Source: Nymphaea colorata (taxonomy: Eukaryota > Streptophyta > Magnoliopsida > Nymphaeales > Nymphaeaceae). From it: a stretch of 64,000 bases of DNA. The stretch lies in contig NC_045141.1 of the NCBI RefSeq assembly GCF_008831285.2, positions 18,224,848 to 18,288,847 of the forward strand, given 5' to 3'. A model generated the notes under the pieces. That model worked only from the letters and a program-made list of their open reading frames with translations, searched no databases and was not told the DNA's origin. Shown here in pieces: positions 1-12,016 of this stretch (the stretch's first letter is position 1; each line of letters opens with the position of its first letter). Both the position numbers and the translations under genes were made by a program.

Positions 1-629
1 CTGTTCCAAAGAGTCAGTTTAGTTAAAAATGAGATCCGCAGTTTTTTTAAAAAAAAAGTAATTTAAGTATCTTTTCTTTCTACTCTTTACAAAAAAAAAA
101 TTTGAATAAAATTATCAATAGCTAGGAGGTAGGGGTATGAATACATAAAGCGGTCAATAATCAGACAATTCACATCGGATGGGTGGCCAATCAACTCCAT
201 CGTAACAGTAGCACGTGTCGTAAGAAACGTATGTCCTAAGCGCAGATATGAATCCCAATGAAAACAACCTTATAGTGAAGCTCCACCAACCTGCCTTCAA
301 AACAAAATCATGCCAAGCTTATCACCATCACATGGCTTCTTCTCTTTGGAGAAAGGAGTTTGGTCAATTATGGCAGCTAGGATGTTACAGTCCATGTTCC
401 TTGATGAGAAGATCAAAATATATATTTATATATATGGCCGCCCTAAAGATTTTTCTGTTTTTTTCTTTGCTTTCCGGCTGTCCATTTCTTCCAACTAATT
501 CTCAGTCTCAGATGAAAGGAATTGACATGCCCACATTCTTTTACATGTTTATGTGCGCCTATATATGGGTCTCTGCACCACCACCCATATGACTTGGGAA
601 GAGTCATACAGCCAAACTGTATATCCGCC
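1..629 (+). promoter_or_regulatory. Upstream region of the CYP84A gene
   Basis: Non-coding region before the P450 start codon. A TATA-like stretch (TATATAT) lies at 560-566, about 63 bases before the ATG, which would give a short 5' leader. A perfect G-box CACGTG is at 212-217. An ACCAACC heptamer at 285-291 equals the AC-II element bound by R2R3-MYB factors in lignin-gene promoters; this is established for the pathway, but a single 7-mer can occur by chance. A T-rich and A-rich stretch occupies the first 120 bases. Start of transcription is inferred, not seen. Confidence 0.5.
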
Positions 630-3359
630 ATGGCCGCTGATCTTCTCATGCCTTTGGTCTTCCTGTCGTCCCTGGTCTTCCTCCTCCTCGGCTTCCTCAA
701 GAAGAAGAAGAGGCTGCCCCTTCCCCCTGGCCCCCCCACCTTGCCCCTCATAGGCCACATGCACATCATGGACCAACTCACTCACAGAGGATTGGCCAGG
801 CTCGCCAACAAGTACGGCGGCATCATGTACCTCAGGCTCGGGTTCATGCCGACGGTCGTCGTTTCGTCGCCGGACGCGGCGAAGGAGGTCCTCAAGGAGC
901 AGGACGGCGTCTTCTCCAACCGCCCCGCGACGCTCACCATCCGGTACCTGACCTACGGCCTCGCCGACATGGCCTTCGCCAACTACGGGCCGTTCTGGCG
1001 CCAGATGCGGAAGCTCTGCGTCATGAAGCTCTTCAGCCGGAAGCGAGCCGAGTCGTGGGCGTCGGTCCGGCACGAGATCGACGGCCTGATCCGGACACTG
1101 GCAGCCGGCGCCGGCACCACGGTCAACCTCGGCGAGCTCGTGTTCGCCCTCACCAGGAACATCACCTTCAAGGCCGCGTTCGGTTCCGACTTCGATGACG
1201 ACCAGAACGTGTTTCTCTCCATCCTCCAGGAGTTCTCGAAGCTGTTCGGGGCTTTCAACATCGGCGACTTCGTCCCCTGGCTGGACCGCTTCGACCTGCA
1301 GGGCCTGAACAAGAGGCTGGAGAAGGCCCGGGGCTCGCTGGACCGCTTCACTGACAGGATCATAGACGACCATATGGCGAAGGCGAAGGGCAAAGGTGAG
1401 GACGGCTCGGACATGGTGGACGAGCTCCTTGCCTTCCTCGGCGACCAGGCCTCGGCCGGAGCTGAAGACGTTCTCGACGAAAATTCCGCCGCTTTGAAGC
1501 TGACGAGGGAAAACGTCAAGGCAATCGTCATGGTGAAATTTCTTTCCTTTTCTTTTCTTTTTTTGGGAGTGCAAAAGATCTCGTTATATATCTATCTTCT
1601 TAAATAGAAAATTAATTGCGCTTCATATTTCTTTCATCCATCCCCACGAGATCTAACCATGCACGAATATTAACATGAAGAAGATTCAAGAAAAATGACA
1701 TCACGTCGACATCTTAACAGGTAAAAATATCTCAAACAAAATATTAACATTCCAATATGTTTATGTACATATATATAATTTAATATAGAAACTAGAACAT
1801 ATCTTAATTGAAGTCGGTTTTATGAAAAATGTTGATTCTTTTACTGTTAAAGAATTTGATGTTACAAGTGCATTTCGTTTCTTATTATATATTATGAAAA
1901 CATTGGTAAATTTCAAAAATGTTTGCCTTAATATACATTTCCCATCAAAAACATTCTTAACATAATATCTACAATGTTAGATTGCGTTGAAAGGTTTATG
2001 AGGTCACTCTCACATAGTGGTTTTGGGATATATCAAATTATTTTTTATAAACAACCAGATTTTACTAAAGTGCATGCATGGGTAATCTGCCTTAAGGCAC
2101 CCCTGAGTCATTGGTCTCAATTTTGTTTAAGGGTGCTGGAATCTAACCAAGTAAATGCAATTAATGCTATTGATTTGATTAGAGTCATAAATATAACGGG
2201 TGTGATTGATTCGACTAGAGTCAACCCATGCCCTCTCTTCTAGAATCTGACACGCATTCCAGAGTTTATAGCATTTCGAAAACTAACAGTGCTCATGAAA
2301 ATGCCAAAAAAATTTAGCGATTTAGTGAAAGCCACTAACCAGAACACCTTGGACGCGTTAGGATTCAAAAAAGGCCGTCCCCATAAGCTTTTATCGGCTT
2401 CAACCTCTAGTTTTTGCTTCAGTTGGTTCCATGGCTCGATACCAACTAGCTGCCTCTGATCTCTTTGATTCCGTTTATGGCGACAAAAAGTTCAGTTTGC
2501 TTGATCTTTATAAGAAAAAAACAGTGTTTGGATGCCAGAAGAAAATTCATTAGATAAAGTTGTCTGATTGATTCTTAGGACAAGGAAGCCAGATCATTAT
2601 AAAAAGGAAACCGTTTACTGGTTTCTGCTGTTATCTGATTATGATAACTCGATACAGTGATAGCAACTCTGAAAGAAACATTGTTTACGTTCATTAACTA
2701 CACGATCTGAATCCGAATCATTTACATTCCCAAATTCTTTGCCTCAGGACGTGATGTTCGGTGGGACGGAGACAGTCGCGTCGGCCATAGAATGGGTAAT
2801 GGCGGAACTAATGAACAACCCCAAGGAGATGGAGAAGGTGCAAGATGAGCTTAAGAGGGAAGTTGGTCTGGAGCGCCAAGTGGAGGAGAGCGACATCGAG
2901 AGGTTGGTCCATCTAAAGCGGGTGTTCAAGGAGACGCTGCGGCTGCACCCACCTATTCCCGTCCTCATGCACGAGACCGCCGAAGAAACGGAGCTCCTGG
3001 GGTACAGGGTGCCGGCGAGGTGCAGGGTGATGGTGAATGCCTATGCGATCGGCCGGAATCCGGAAGCCTGGCCTGATGCCAATAAGTTTATGCCGGACCG
3101 GTTTGCTTCCGAGGGCGCGCCCGACTTCAAGGGAAGCAATTTCGAGCTCATCCCCTTCGGCTCCGGCCGCCGGTCGTGTCCCGGGATGCAGCTAGGCTTG
3201 TATACACTGGAGCTGGCCGTGGCCCGAATGGTTCATTCCTTCACTTGGGCTCTGCCTGATGGGATGAAGGCCGGGGAGCTGGACATGAGCGACACGTCTG
3301 GCTTGACGGCGCCTAGAGCAAAGCAGCTGGAGGCTGTGCCAACGCCACGCCTGCTCTAG
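630..3359 (+). CDS. F5H: Ferulate/coniferaldehyde 5-hydroxylase, cytochrome P450 CYP84A
   Basis: ER-anchored P450 that hydroxylates the C5 position of coniferaldehyde, coniferyl alcohol or ferulate, the step committing monolignols to syringyl lignin. Exons 630-1532 and 2748-3359; the intron (ATG|GTGAAA ... CTCAG|GAC) is phase 0 and sits just before the I-helix. The 504-residue product is near the family length of about 520. It shows a short N-terminal hydrophobic anchor followed by a KKKK stop-transfer, a proline hinge LPPGPP (about 31-36), the oxygen-binding GGTET motif (306-310), ExxR in KETLRLHP (about 362-369), and the haem loop FGSGRRSCPG with Cys445. The stretch YGPFWRQMRKLCVMKLFSRK and the region around GSNFE closely match remembered CYP84A proteins, so subfamily assignment is strong. 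The ATG at 630 is chosen because the in-frame ATG at 522 would add 36 residues before the membrane anchor and lies upstream of the TATA-like box. Exon 1 is very GC-rich (third positions mostly G/C) against an AT-rich surround. A poly(A) signal AATAAA is at 3529-3534. Confidence 0.93.
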
Positions 3360-4372
3360 CTGTTCCGTGTTTGTTCTTCGGTGATTTTCAATCTCGGGTA
3401 TTGTAATTACGTCGTATTCCGGTCGCCGGAAAACTAAAACATAAACATGTTTTTTTTTTTGTTTTTCTTTTCTTATTTGACATTGTAAGTGGGGGTTGAT
3501 GTCCGGACTATTGGAAGTTATGAGAACTAATAAAATCCCAACTGTTGGACTCATTTAACAAGTTCTTTTGAATTTTGTTTTGAATTTTGAATCATTCCGA
3601 TTCAATGTTTTGGGGTTGCGTCGATGCTGCATGTCAACTAGTGCATTGGTGTATCTCTTTTACAATATGAGAGACAATAACCTACCGGCAGCCTACTGAA
3701 TATTGGTGAATCAAGAACACTTTGCATTCTCCCACTAGGTGCTTTTTCTTTTAGATAATGCTACTCAGCATGAGTGAACAGAGATTTTGGTGAAACACAG
3801 TTTGGGAGATATGGACCCACCTAGCTGCTCCATAGAATGATAAATTCTGTTGATTTAAACATAAAATGTTCTTTTCAAAACTAATTATCAACGTGGATAA
3901 TAAAAAAAACAAATAAAATAGAGTAAATATATACCAACGTGATTATCAAAATTAAAAAGCAAAAATTCTCAAAATGTCCTAATTATGTGGTAGCCGAAAA
4001 AAAAATACGAATGGTATCTTCTCTTGATGAGGGCGTAATTTTCTTCTATTTTGTTTGATCATCCACATACTTTTGGAAGCTGCCATTAGTTTTTTGAAAA
4101 AAAAAAGTCACTCATTTTAATGAATATATTACGGAACAGTTCATTCTTTACGTGGCTTTTCCAAACAAACTTGTACGCTTGTAGAATTCTTGTGAAGAAG
4201 AAACAGTTGATGCCATCCGCGAGTGCGCTTTAAGATAACATTGTGGTAGGCAAAAGAGTTTCCGCATTTCTTGTTACGTGCACACCTTTGTTCCTGGTAC
4301 ACAGTGGATCCAAGAAAGGTGGCTTGACCGTGAGGAACAAAAAAATGGCAAATAAATATATAACTTTCAAGT
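3360..4372. other. Intergenic, AT-rich
   Basis: 3' flank of the P450 gene, with a poly(A) signal at 3529-3534, followed by AT-rich sequence with homopolymer runs. I see no gene or recognisable element here. Confidence 0.6.
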
Positions 4373-4669
4373 GGGTCGATGTCAACGGATCAAATTTGGA
4401 TCAGATTCAAATATAATAAAAATTGAATTCGGATCGGATTCAAGTATAATAAAAATTGAATTCGGATCGGATTCAAGTATAGCTAAAAATCGGATTCAAG
4501 TATAACTAAAAATCGGATTCGGATGTAGATTCTAAAGTCGGATTCGGATATGGTATAAACTTCTTTTCGTTCGAATTCGAATCCTAATCCGAATATGAAT
4601 ATATGAATATCTGAAAAATCGAATACGATAAAAGGTATATCTGATCTGAATCTGATCCATTGACATCCC
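4373..4669. mobile_element. Small non-autonomous TIR element with internal tandem repeats
   Basis: The left end reads GATGTCAACGGATC and the right end GATCCATTGACATC, which are inverted copies of each other with one mismatch. Between them lie repeated motifs of the type ATTCGGATCGGATTCAAGTA, in direct copies on the left half and in complementary orientation (GAATCCTAATCCGAAT) on the right, so the whole unit can fold into a long imperfect hairpin. The termini resemble the GGGATGTCAATGG ends common in plant non-autonomous DNA elements. No coding capacity. Family (hAT-like) is my inference. Confidence 0.55.
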
Positions 4670-5870
4670 TAATCAAAATGGACCAGGCCCCAAAGCTGCG
4701 CAATTTCAAAGCAAGCCTTGATATAAGAGGTTTACGCTTTCAGGCAAGAAACAAAGTCTCTCGAGCTGAAACAAATGTGTGCTATAAAAGGCGGAGCCAA
4801 AAATTTTGGCTTGAGGGGTACTAATCTAAAACTTCGATGCTTAGAGGGACACTGATATTATATATAAGTAGTCGAACGTTAAAAAGGAACAACATAAAAT
4901 TAAAGGCATTTTGTGTGGCTGGTATAAATCTATCACTGTCATATCATCTATTAGCATTTATGTATTGATTTGCATGCGCGAAGCAAATGCAGTGAATTAA
5001 AAGTGGGGTCAATGTATGTGAAAGCATTTGATTCCAAGCATTGATTCGCTTAATTGGTAGGTAAAATATGGACTCAAAAGTCCGATGATGATCTTCTATT
5101 TTTTTTTTTTTCCTGGCCATGCGCATACTGGATAAGCTAGTATAATGGAAAATCGGCTTAAAGATTGACTTTCTTACTTTGCTTCTCTAATTTACCTAAC
5201 TTTTTCCGCATGCAACGATAGGTCGAGACAATTAAAAGGAATTGCAGGCTGTCATCCAAGCAATGGTTCGAATCTCATGGCTGTCGCATCGATTACGCAA
5301 GCTAATGTAGTAGGTCTTGAACAACGGGGGGATTAAAGTGTTTTACAAGTCAGAAATGTTTAGCTGAGGGGCCATGCGAATTCTGGACCCTTTGAAGAAT
5401 CTTAGGGTGCGTTTCTTGGGTGAGTCATATAAGCGGGCAAGCCAAGTCTATGAAAGTGACTAAAACAAAACAAGTTTTGACTAAACCGAAGTTGAACTTC
5501 TTTTAGGGTTTCATCCAAACACTACCTTTCTTGGTGAGCGGAAGCTTATCCTACTACGTAAACAAGAGTCGAAGCCCCCTTCCACTTGCTTCCAAGGTCC
5601 AAAACTGTATTAGTATGAGGCCGTGAAATATTTTGAAGCTTCACGTACCCGACCCAATGCCCAACCTTAATCTCGGTTTGCCAGGAACTTTTCGAGAAAA
5701 TGGCCTATAGCACCCTCATAGGCATCTTGAAAACATTGAAGGCCCTCCCTAGGAATGGTCTCGGCCCTCCTTTGTAGTGAATTTCATGTGCAAAACGCCG
5801 GTGCTGAGATAACATAGTGTTTCGTTACCTAATCACGGCGGTCTTGGCTGCCAGAAAATCTTTCCGAGTG
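4670..5870. other. Intergenic with repeat fragments
   Basis: No gene seen. At about 4791-4862 is a GGAGCCAAAAATTTTGGCTTGAGGGG-type fragment that has a relative at about 9433-9505, typical of dispersed retroelement debris. At about 5404-5524 a 120-bp segment has loosely inverted ends (GGTGCGTTTCTTGGGTGA and TTTCATCCAAACACTACC), a possible small MITE. Confidence 0.4.
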
Positions 5871-6688
5871 ACATATGTAAAAGAGGAGAATGAGTAGAAA
5901 GCGTTTTTCTTTTTCCCAAAAATGAGGAATTTTTTTTTCCAACATCTACTCTGATTTATTTTTCCTCAAACGCACTAGTCAATAGCTTCTTTCCCACTGA
6001 CATTTTTCCTCAAACGCACTAGTCAATAGCTTCTTTCCCACTGACATATGTAAAAGAGGAGAATCAAGAGAAAGTGTGTTTCTTTTTTCCAAAAAATGAG
6101 GATATTTTTTCTCCAACACCTACCTTTGATTTATTTTTCCTCAAACACACTGGTCAATAGCTTCTTTGCCATTGCCATATGTAAAAGAGGAGAATGAGGA
6201 GAAAACGTGTTTCTTTTTTCCAAAAAATGAGGATATTTTTTCTCCAATGCCTACCTCTGATTTATTTTTCCTCAAACACACTGGTCAATAGCTTCTTTCT
6301 CACTACCATATGTAAAAGAGTAGAATGAGGAGAAAGCATGTTTCTTTTTTCTAAAAAATGATATTTTTTCCTTAACGCCTACCTCTGATTTATTTTTCCT
6401 CAAACACACTAGTCAATAGCTTCTTTCCCACTGCCATATGTAAAAGAAGAGAATGAAGAGAAAGCGTGTTTCTTTTTTCTAAAAAATGAGGATATTTTTT
6501 CTCCAACGCCTACCTTTGATTTATTTTTCCTCAAACACACTGGTCAATAGCTTCTTTCCCATTGCCATATGTAAAAGAGGAGAATGAGGAGAAAGAGTGT
6601 TTCTTTTTTGCAAAAGATGAGGATATTTTTTCCCCAATGCCTACCTCTGATTTATTTTTGCTCAAACACACCAGTCAATAGCTTCTTA
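5871..6688. repeat. Minisatellite array, about 131-bp unit, six copies
   Basis: Units begin with CATATGTAAAAGAGGAGAAT at about 5872, 6045, 6176, 6307, 6435 and 6566, giving spacings of 173, 131, 131, 128 and 131 bp. Each unit continues with GAAAG.GTGTTTCTTTTTTCC, a GATTTATTTTTCCTCAAAC block and GTCAATAGCTTCTTTCCCA. The first spacing is longer because a 42-bp piece (TTTTTCCTCAAACGCACTAG onward) is itself doubled at about 5961-6045. Divergence between units is small. No coding frame runs through the array. Confidence 0.9.
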
Positions 6689-9600
6689 TAAAGTGCACAT
6701 TTCTCTCTTTCCTTGACTATCCGAAAATGCAACATACAAACATGCCATGCAGGACATGTTCATATTTATTACACTGAATATGATCCCATCAACACTTTTT
6801 TGCGATTATTACCTATTGAAATGGCTCCTTATTATTGGTTGAATTGTTCACTACTGACGCGATTTTGCACATCAAATGAAAAAAAAAAAAATCAGTGAAA
6901 ATTGTAAATAACATCATTACATCATGCTTTTATAACTAACGTAAGAAAAGATATAGTTATATTTGAGAGCAACTATTCCAGACAGACACTAAGATCATAG
7001 AACTTAAAGATTTGTGAACAAAATATACTAATAGACACTTGCAACCAGCTATATCAGGGCATGTGTGGATTACAACTTTGTTGTTTTGTGGAAAAAATAA
7101 TTTTTTAATCATTTCCAAAAACTGAATTGTGTGTTTAATTGGAGGATATACATAAAACATAGTTTTTTTATGAATAATTTAGTATAGTTTTTTATGAATA
7201 ATTTAGTATAGGCCCGGTTAACCAGGTTTTATCAAAACTAGAGTTTTCTCTAAATGTGACCTAAACACTCTAAAAGAGTACACTGTTTTAGAGGCAAAAT
7301 AAGATGTTGTTAGGTTTTTGTAATACCACATGCAAAGTGCAGGCAGTAGAAAGATAAAATAATGCAGAAGAAAAATAATAGTTATTTTGTTGCTTGAGTT
7401 ATTTCAAACATACTTGTAAGTGAGAATGAGAAGTATTTCATCGTACCAACTAGCACCAAAACGAGAGCCAAAGCTTTCACTCAACGGCTTGTCCCCTATA
7501 GACATGATCTACTTTTAGTGCCTCGAGGTGCCACCTAAGAGTGGAGCTAGGAACTTATAGTTGAATAAGCAGAATTATAATTTCAAAATTGTAACAGGGG
7601 CCAAAATAAAATTTTTTAACTTTTTATATAGATTAAAATAAAATTTTTAAAATTTACACATAAATTTTTGAATTTTTAAAAAACTAAGGGGGAGGCAAAG
7701 CCTCCTGCCAGCCCCCCTACCTTCACCCATTGTGCCACCCATTAGAGTTCAACTTGCACATCAATGACCTTCCTTTAGCAGCACATAGACCTTCCTTTAG
7801 CAGCACATAGAGTTGACACTTTAAAATTTCAAAACAAAAACTGACTACCTACCCGCCCCCTAACCTGCCATCAACGCTTTTTTTAAGTGTACTTATGCCT
7901 ACAATGATCCAAGTGCACATAAAGTTTTTCTTTTTCCAACTAACAGACTTATTAAGAACAAATCAGAATCAGGTCATCCAAGTTTTGGCCCCATATGTCC
8001 TCTAAAACATTGTTAAACTAGTTATTGCATATCGTGATGTCAAGCAAAAAAGTGAAACAATGATCTTTCACATCCCACGTTAAAGATCAACACCAGTTTG
8101 GTGCTTCACATTAGCTATTTTTAACATCCCACATAAAGATTCGTACCAATTTGGCGTTTTAATTATTGAGAAAGTTTGCCATCAACGCTACAAAGTAAAT
8201 ACTTCGAGAGTCAACTTTTAGATAAGTTAAAAAAAAAAATCACAGGCGGTCTGCTTCAGGAAGTAGTTAAGGAAAGCTGTAACAGTAATCTCTCTCTCTC
8301 TAAATTCAACTTCATGTTGGAAGATCGATGGTAATTCTGAAAAAAATTAATTTGGCTCTTTTAGAAATTCTGAAAGATATTGTTTTTGTGAACAGGAGAA
8401 GGAGGGAAACTTCGGCTCTCACTGTCGACGTAGATTTTCTTTCACTATTTATAAGGGGAGCTGAATTAAAGTTTTATGCACCAAAACTGGTGATAGAGTT
8501 GTGTGCACCCAACAAATATACTCCCCCCAAAAACAGAGAGGATTGGAGCATTAAAAAAAAAATATATTATCATGAAGTGCACTTTTTAGTTTTTGTTTTT
8601 CTTTATTTTTTTACTTTTTTATAATCAACATCTTTTTCAAAATCTTTATTGTTACTGGTATTTCTGGTCATTAAATGAAGAGATGTGCATATAACCAGCT
8701 TGGACAAGACTGATCTGATGAAGAGCAGTATCGCTTGTACCATTCAAAGTAGATTCTTGATTCGTTAGGCTGTCTTGGCGTTGGAGCTGGTGAGATGGTG
8801 ACTGAAACTACATCTAACCAATAGTATGTTGAACTTTCCAACAAGAGATCAGATGAATCATTCTTTTACATGTCAATTGAAACGGTGAACAGTCCTTTCT
8901 TCTACTGCAGCACATTAAATCCAGCCAACAAAGAGGGCGTCTTACTTCACTTTGAGGGAAACCATAGCAGGATGGTCTTCCTCAGCTGTCAATCGATGTC
9001 TTAACAGCAATAGATTGCTTAGATATAAAGCAAATGATATACATATATATATGTACAACTTAATCGAAGGTTTATGTTATTATAGTCAACATTGGCTATG
9101 TATATAAATGTGGATATTGTGTTTGAATCGGATCAAAGCTTGACTGCAACCTTGCTTGTGGGTGTGAAAAGCATACTGTTAAGTCATAGATATTTTGGTT
9201 TGCATGATTTTAGAATTGGAAATGTTCTGAGATTTTACATGTGCATTAGATTGTGGTAGTTGAAGAGGTGATTCTTATTAAAATCATAGACTTGACCAAG
9301 AGAGCTTGAAAGTATGAAACTGTAAGACTTCACCATGGTGTAGTTATACCATGTTCTGCATGCCTTTGGAGCTTGTTTGATGCTCAGAAAAGAACTCAAG
9401 AGCAAATAGCAAACAGGCGAATATGATTGGCCCAGTGCAGAGCCAGAAATTTTTGGAGGGCCATTAATACTTCAAGCTATAACTTTAATCTGAGGGGCAA
9501 CCAATACGTAAATGTCGATGAAGTATTAGTATATAAACAAAGCAGCATATCTAGAGATAGAGAGATATGGTCTGTGTGGGCAACTGTCCACACAAGCCCC

Positions 9601-10006
9601 ATATATGTAAAATGCTGGAGTGAAACCATCCAAGAGTTGATTCAAGCTGTAGAACTCCAGATAAATGTCAATTCTTTCTTCTGAATAGATGTCCTACCGA
9701 AGAGGATTCTTGAAAAGCACACGTAGAGATAGAGAGAGAGATGCTAATCCCAGGTTCAGTATTTCTCAGTACCATCAAGATAGTAGTACCCTTCAAGATT
9801 TGAACGTGGCTATAACAGACCACTCAACCCATTTAAAACACATCATTCAGAGGTCGGTGCTGGAAAAGTCGACGTTCTAAATTCTTCGGATTTTACTTGA
9901 GAAGTTGTTTTCTTTTAGTGTGAAAAGAGAAAAAAGGAGGTTCTTATGAAAATTCCATGTTCGACTTACATAGGCCATTGACAGATCCGTGACTCCATTA
10001 TTGTGA
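6689..10006. other. Gene-poor AT-rich region with short duplications
   Basis: No supported gene. Short tandem duplications: about 24 bp of TTTTTTATGAATAATTTAGT at 7165-7210, and a 22-bp unit (ACCTTCCTTTAGCAGCACAT) at 7766-7809. A repeat fragment at about 7542-7738 contains GGAGCTAGGAACTTATAG and GGAGGCAAAGCCTCC. A stop-to-stop frame at about 8829-9004 (plus strand, ending CQSMS) is open for 58 codons but I recognise nothing in it. Another dispersed repeat fragment is at about 9433-9640. Confidence 0.4.
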
Positions 10007-10700
10007 TTGATTGAACCATTCAAAAGGGTTTTGCATCTGCGTAAGTTCCTCCTTCCTTTTCACTGTCAGCGTATTATTTTAAATTACATGCAGTTAAAGA
10101 GCTACGTAATGTTGAACATGGATGTTTGCATAATGGCCAGTTTGATTGTTGGGTTAAATTTGGTGGGGAGGGTGAAATTTGTACCGGCGGGTAAAATTTC
10201 ACCTGCCCGTCTCACGCCTTATCAAACTGAGTGAAATTTCATCCGAAAAATCTATTTTGAGCAGGTGAAATTTCACCCGATCGAGAGCCCTCCTCTCACG
10301 CCCATTTTCCCTCTCCTCTCTCGGTCTCTCGTTCCTCTCCTCTCTTAGAGCCTCTCATTTCTTGCATCAAACGGGCCTTCAGATTTGAAGAGGGAAAAAT
10401 TTCATTCTGTAACTTCATGATAATTTATCACGTTAAATTTTTACTGTGCATCAAACGGGCCCTAATGGATGTCAATAAACAATTTTAGCAGAACATGGGC
10501 TGTTAGTGATTTGAGTAGAAGAAAATCATCTCCCTGGCCCAAGGTCAGCTTTCAATGTTTCAATCATTTCATCAGGATTGTTGATTGTCGAAGAAGATAC
10601 ACACATTCACTAACGGGTTGGGGTTATCTCAAGTTACAGAATGATTCATCATCTACATGAATGCAGATTCATGTGTTCGGTTTCAGTAAAAATTTTCATA
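10007..10700. repeat. Duplicated segment, copy A (interrupted by a MITE)
   Basis: Outside the MITE at 10134-10462, this segment aligns with 13650-14040: both carry, in order, AAAAGGGT-TTGCATCT, a CACTGTCA/CATTGTCA block, an ACATGGGCTG block, CAAGGTCAGCT, ATTTCATCA and GAATGATCATC-like blocks near the end. Identity by eye is roughly 75-80 percent with small indels. The partner lies in the large intron of the minus-strand gene at 12195-16353, in the same orientation. No coding function seen. Confidence 0.7.
10134..10462. mobile_element. Tourist-like (PIF/Harbinger) MITE, 329 bp, with TAA target duplication
   Basis: The left end TGGCCAGTTTGAT and the inverted right end GGGCCCGTTTGAT form terminal inverted repeats. 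TAA flanks both sides (10131-10133 and 10463-10465), the target duplication expected for PIF/Harbinger elements. The paralogous segment near 13.78 kb reads CATAATGGATT without the insertion, an empty site that fixes both boundaries. The interior has repeated GTGAAATTTCACC palindromes and a CT-rich tract; there is no coding frame, so it depends on a transposase elsewhere. Confidence 0.85.
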
Positions 10701-11760
10701 AAAGCCAAAACTCGGATGACTCGGCCTTGTCGTCTCATGACTCGAAAAGATTCTTGACAAATTGTTGGTTTTTCGATTTTTTGGACTCGGTTGAACTCCG
10801 ATCAAGGGATTGCGGAGGCATGGAGACATGTACTGATGAACAGCTAATAAAAATTATTATAGAAAATAAAGAGGATATATATATATATATAAGGAATTGA
10901 AATCAGCCAGCCAGTGTTTGTTGCTGGATGAGTGAGTAAAAATTAAATTTTGTGATGTAAAAAAAACTATTGACAATTGTCCATTCTGCTTAGCAAAGCA
11001 TTGGCGACAGTCGAATACACAATTTGCGACAGTCTTTAGCGTCACAAAATTTAATTTTACCCATGCGGTAATGGACATCGAACAGTGTTTACTTTTGTAT
11101 TAAAATTTGCAAGTTTTCTCATTTACATATAAGTGCCCTTTAAAAATTTTAAATTATACAGCCGGTATCTTATAACCAGAATTTTCTGGCTTCACCTCAG
11201 CAGAAGGAATTTACTCATCGTTTGGACGAGAGTCGGAGCTAATTCCCGCTCTTCAGGGGATTCAGCATTGCATTGATGCCCGTGATTGCTCAACGTACAT
11301 TATTTAGATATATGCACATAAGCCAGCATAGCGCCCACATGGACCCAACCAGCTCCAGTACTTTAGTAAAGGACAAAAACCAGATCTATTAAATTTGGGT
11401 TCAAAAGTAATCTAAACAAAATGTGAACATCCTAGTGTATTTATAAACACTAATTTAATAAAATAATGTTTTAGTTTAAGTTATTTTGTAAAAAAAAATG
11501 ATCTTTTTACCATCAAAATTTGATGTTATAAGAGATATTCATTTTTTTGTCACTAAGCCACGTAGGAGAGTATTGGAATTTTGCATTGATCTAGACGCAA
11601 GTGGCTTTAATGACATGGTAGCTTTCAAGAGATGGACTATCCCATTTAGATAAATCCCCAATTATTGGATTATATGAGGTGCTGAAAGCAAATAAATATG
11701 CCATTTATACTCATGTATGTTTGGCTTCAATAGTCTCACTAAATATATGTTTATCGGTGA
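10701..11760. other. Intergenic, no gene seen
   Basis: AT-rich sequence with a short TA run near 10876-10892. I see no coding frame or recognisable element. Confidence 0.5.
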
Positions 11761-11956
11761 TCAGAAAATGAGCATGAAATCTCAATAGAGACACCGAGAG
11801 AGGAACCGAACCTTCCCACTATCACCATGAGGCCTGTGCTCATCAAGGGCGTTGATCGTTTCAAGAGAAATTCAGATTCTTCAAGCACTCTGATTCCTAA
11901 GACAGAAGAATTCCAACATTGTGATATAAAGAAAGAACTGTTCTTGAAGAACACAT
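11761..11956 (+). other. Unexplained open frame, possible gene remnant
   Basis: A frame open for 64 codons from just after a TGA (11758-11760) to TAA at 11954-11956. It follows a plausible splice acceptor (TGATCAG). The translation is rich in Glu, Lys, Ser and Pro and ends KKELFLKNT, a composition more like coding than random AT-rich DNA, but I recognise no family and no upstream exon. It could be the last exon of a decayed gene or chance. Confidence 0.25.
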
Positions 11957-11962
11957 AATGAT

Positions 11963-12016
<54 letters not shown>

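Noticed and set aside
522-629. 36-residue N-terminal extension of the P450
   Set aside because: It would precede the membrane anchor, overlaps the probable TATA box at 560-566 and is not seen in CYP84A proteins.
549-1574. 341-codon antisense open frame over P450 exon 1
   Set aside because: It is a mirror of the GC-rich third positions of the real gene, has low-complexity acidic/basic composition and no family resemblance.
5255-5290. Possible tRNA (GGTTCGAATCTC, B-box-like)
   Set aside because: No matching A box or cloverleaf arms can be formed around it.
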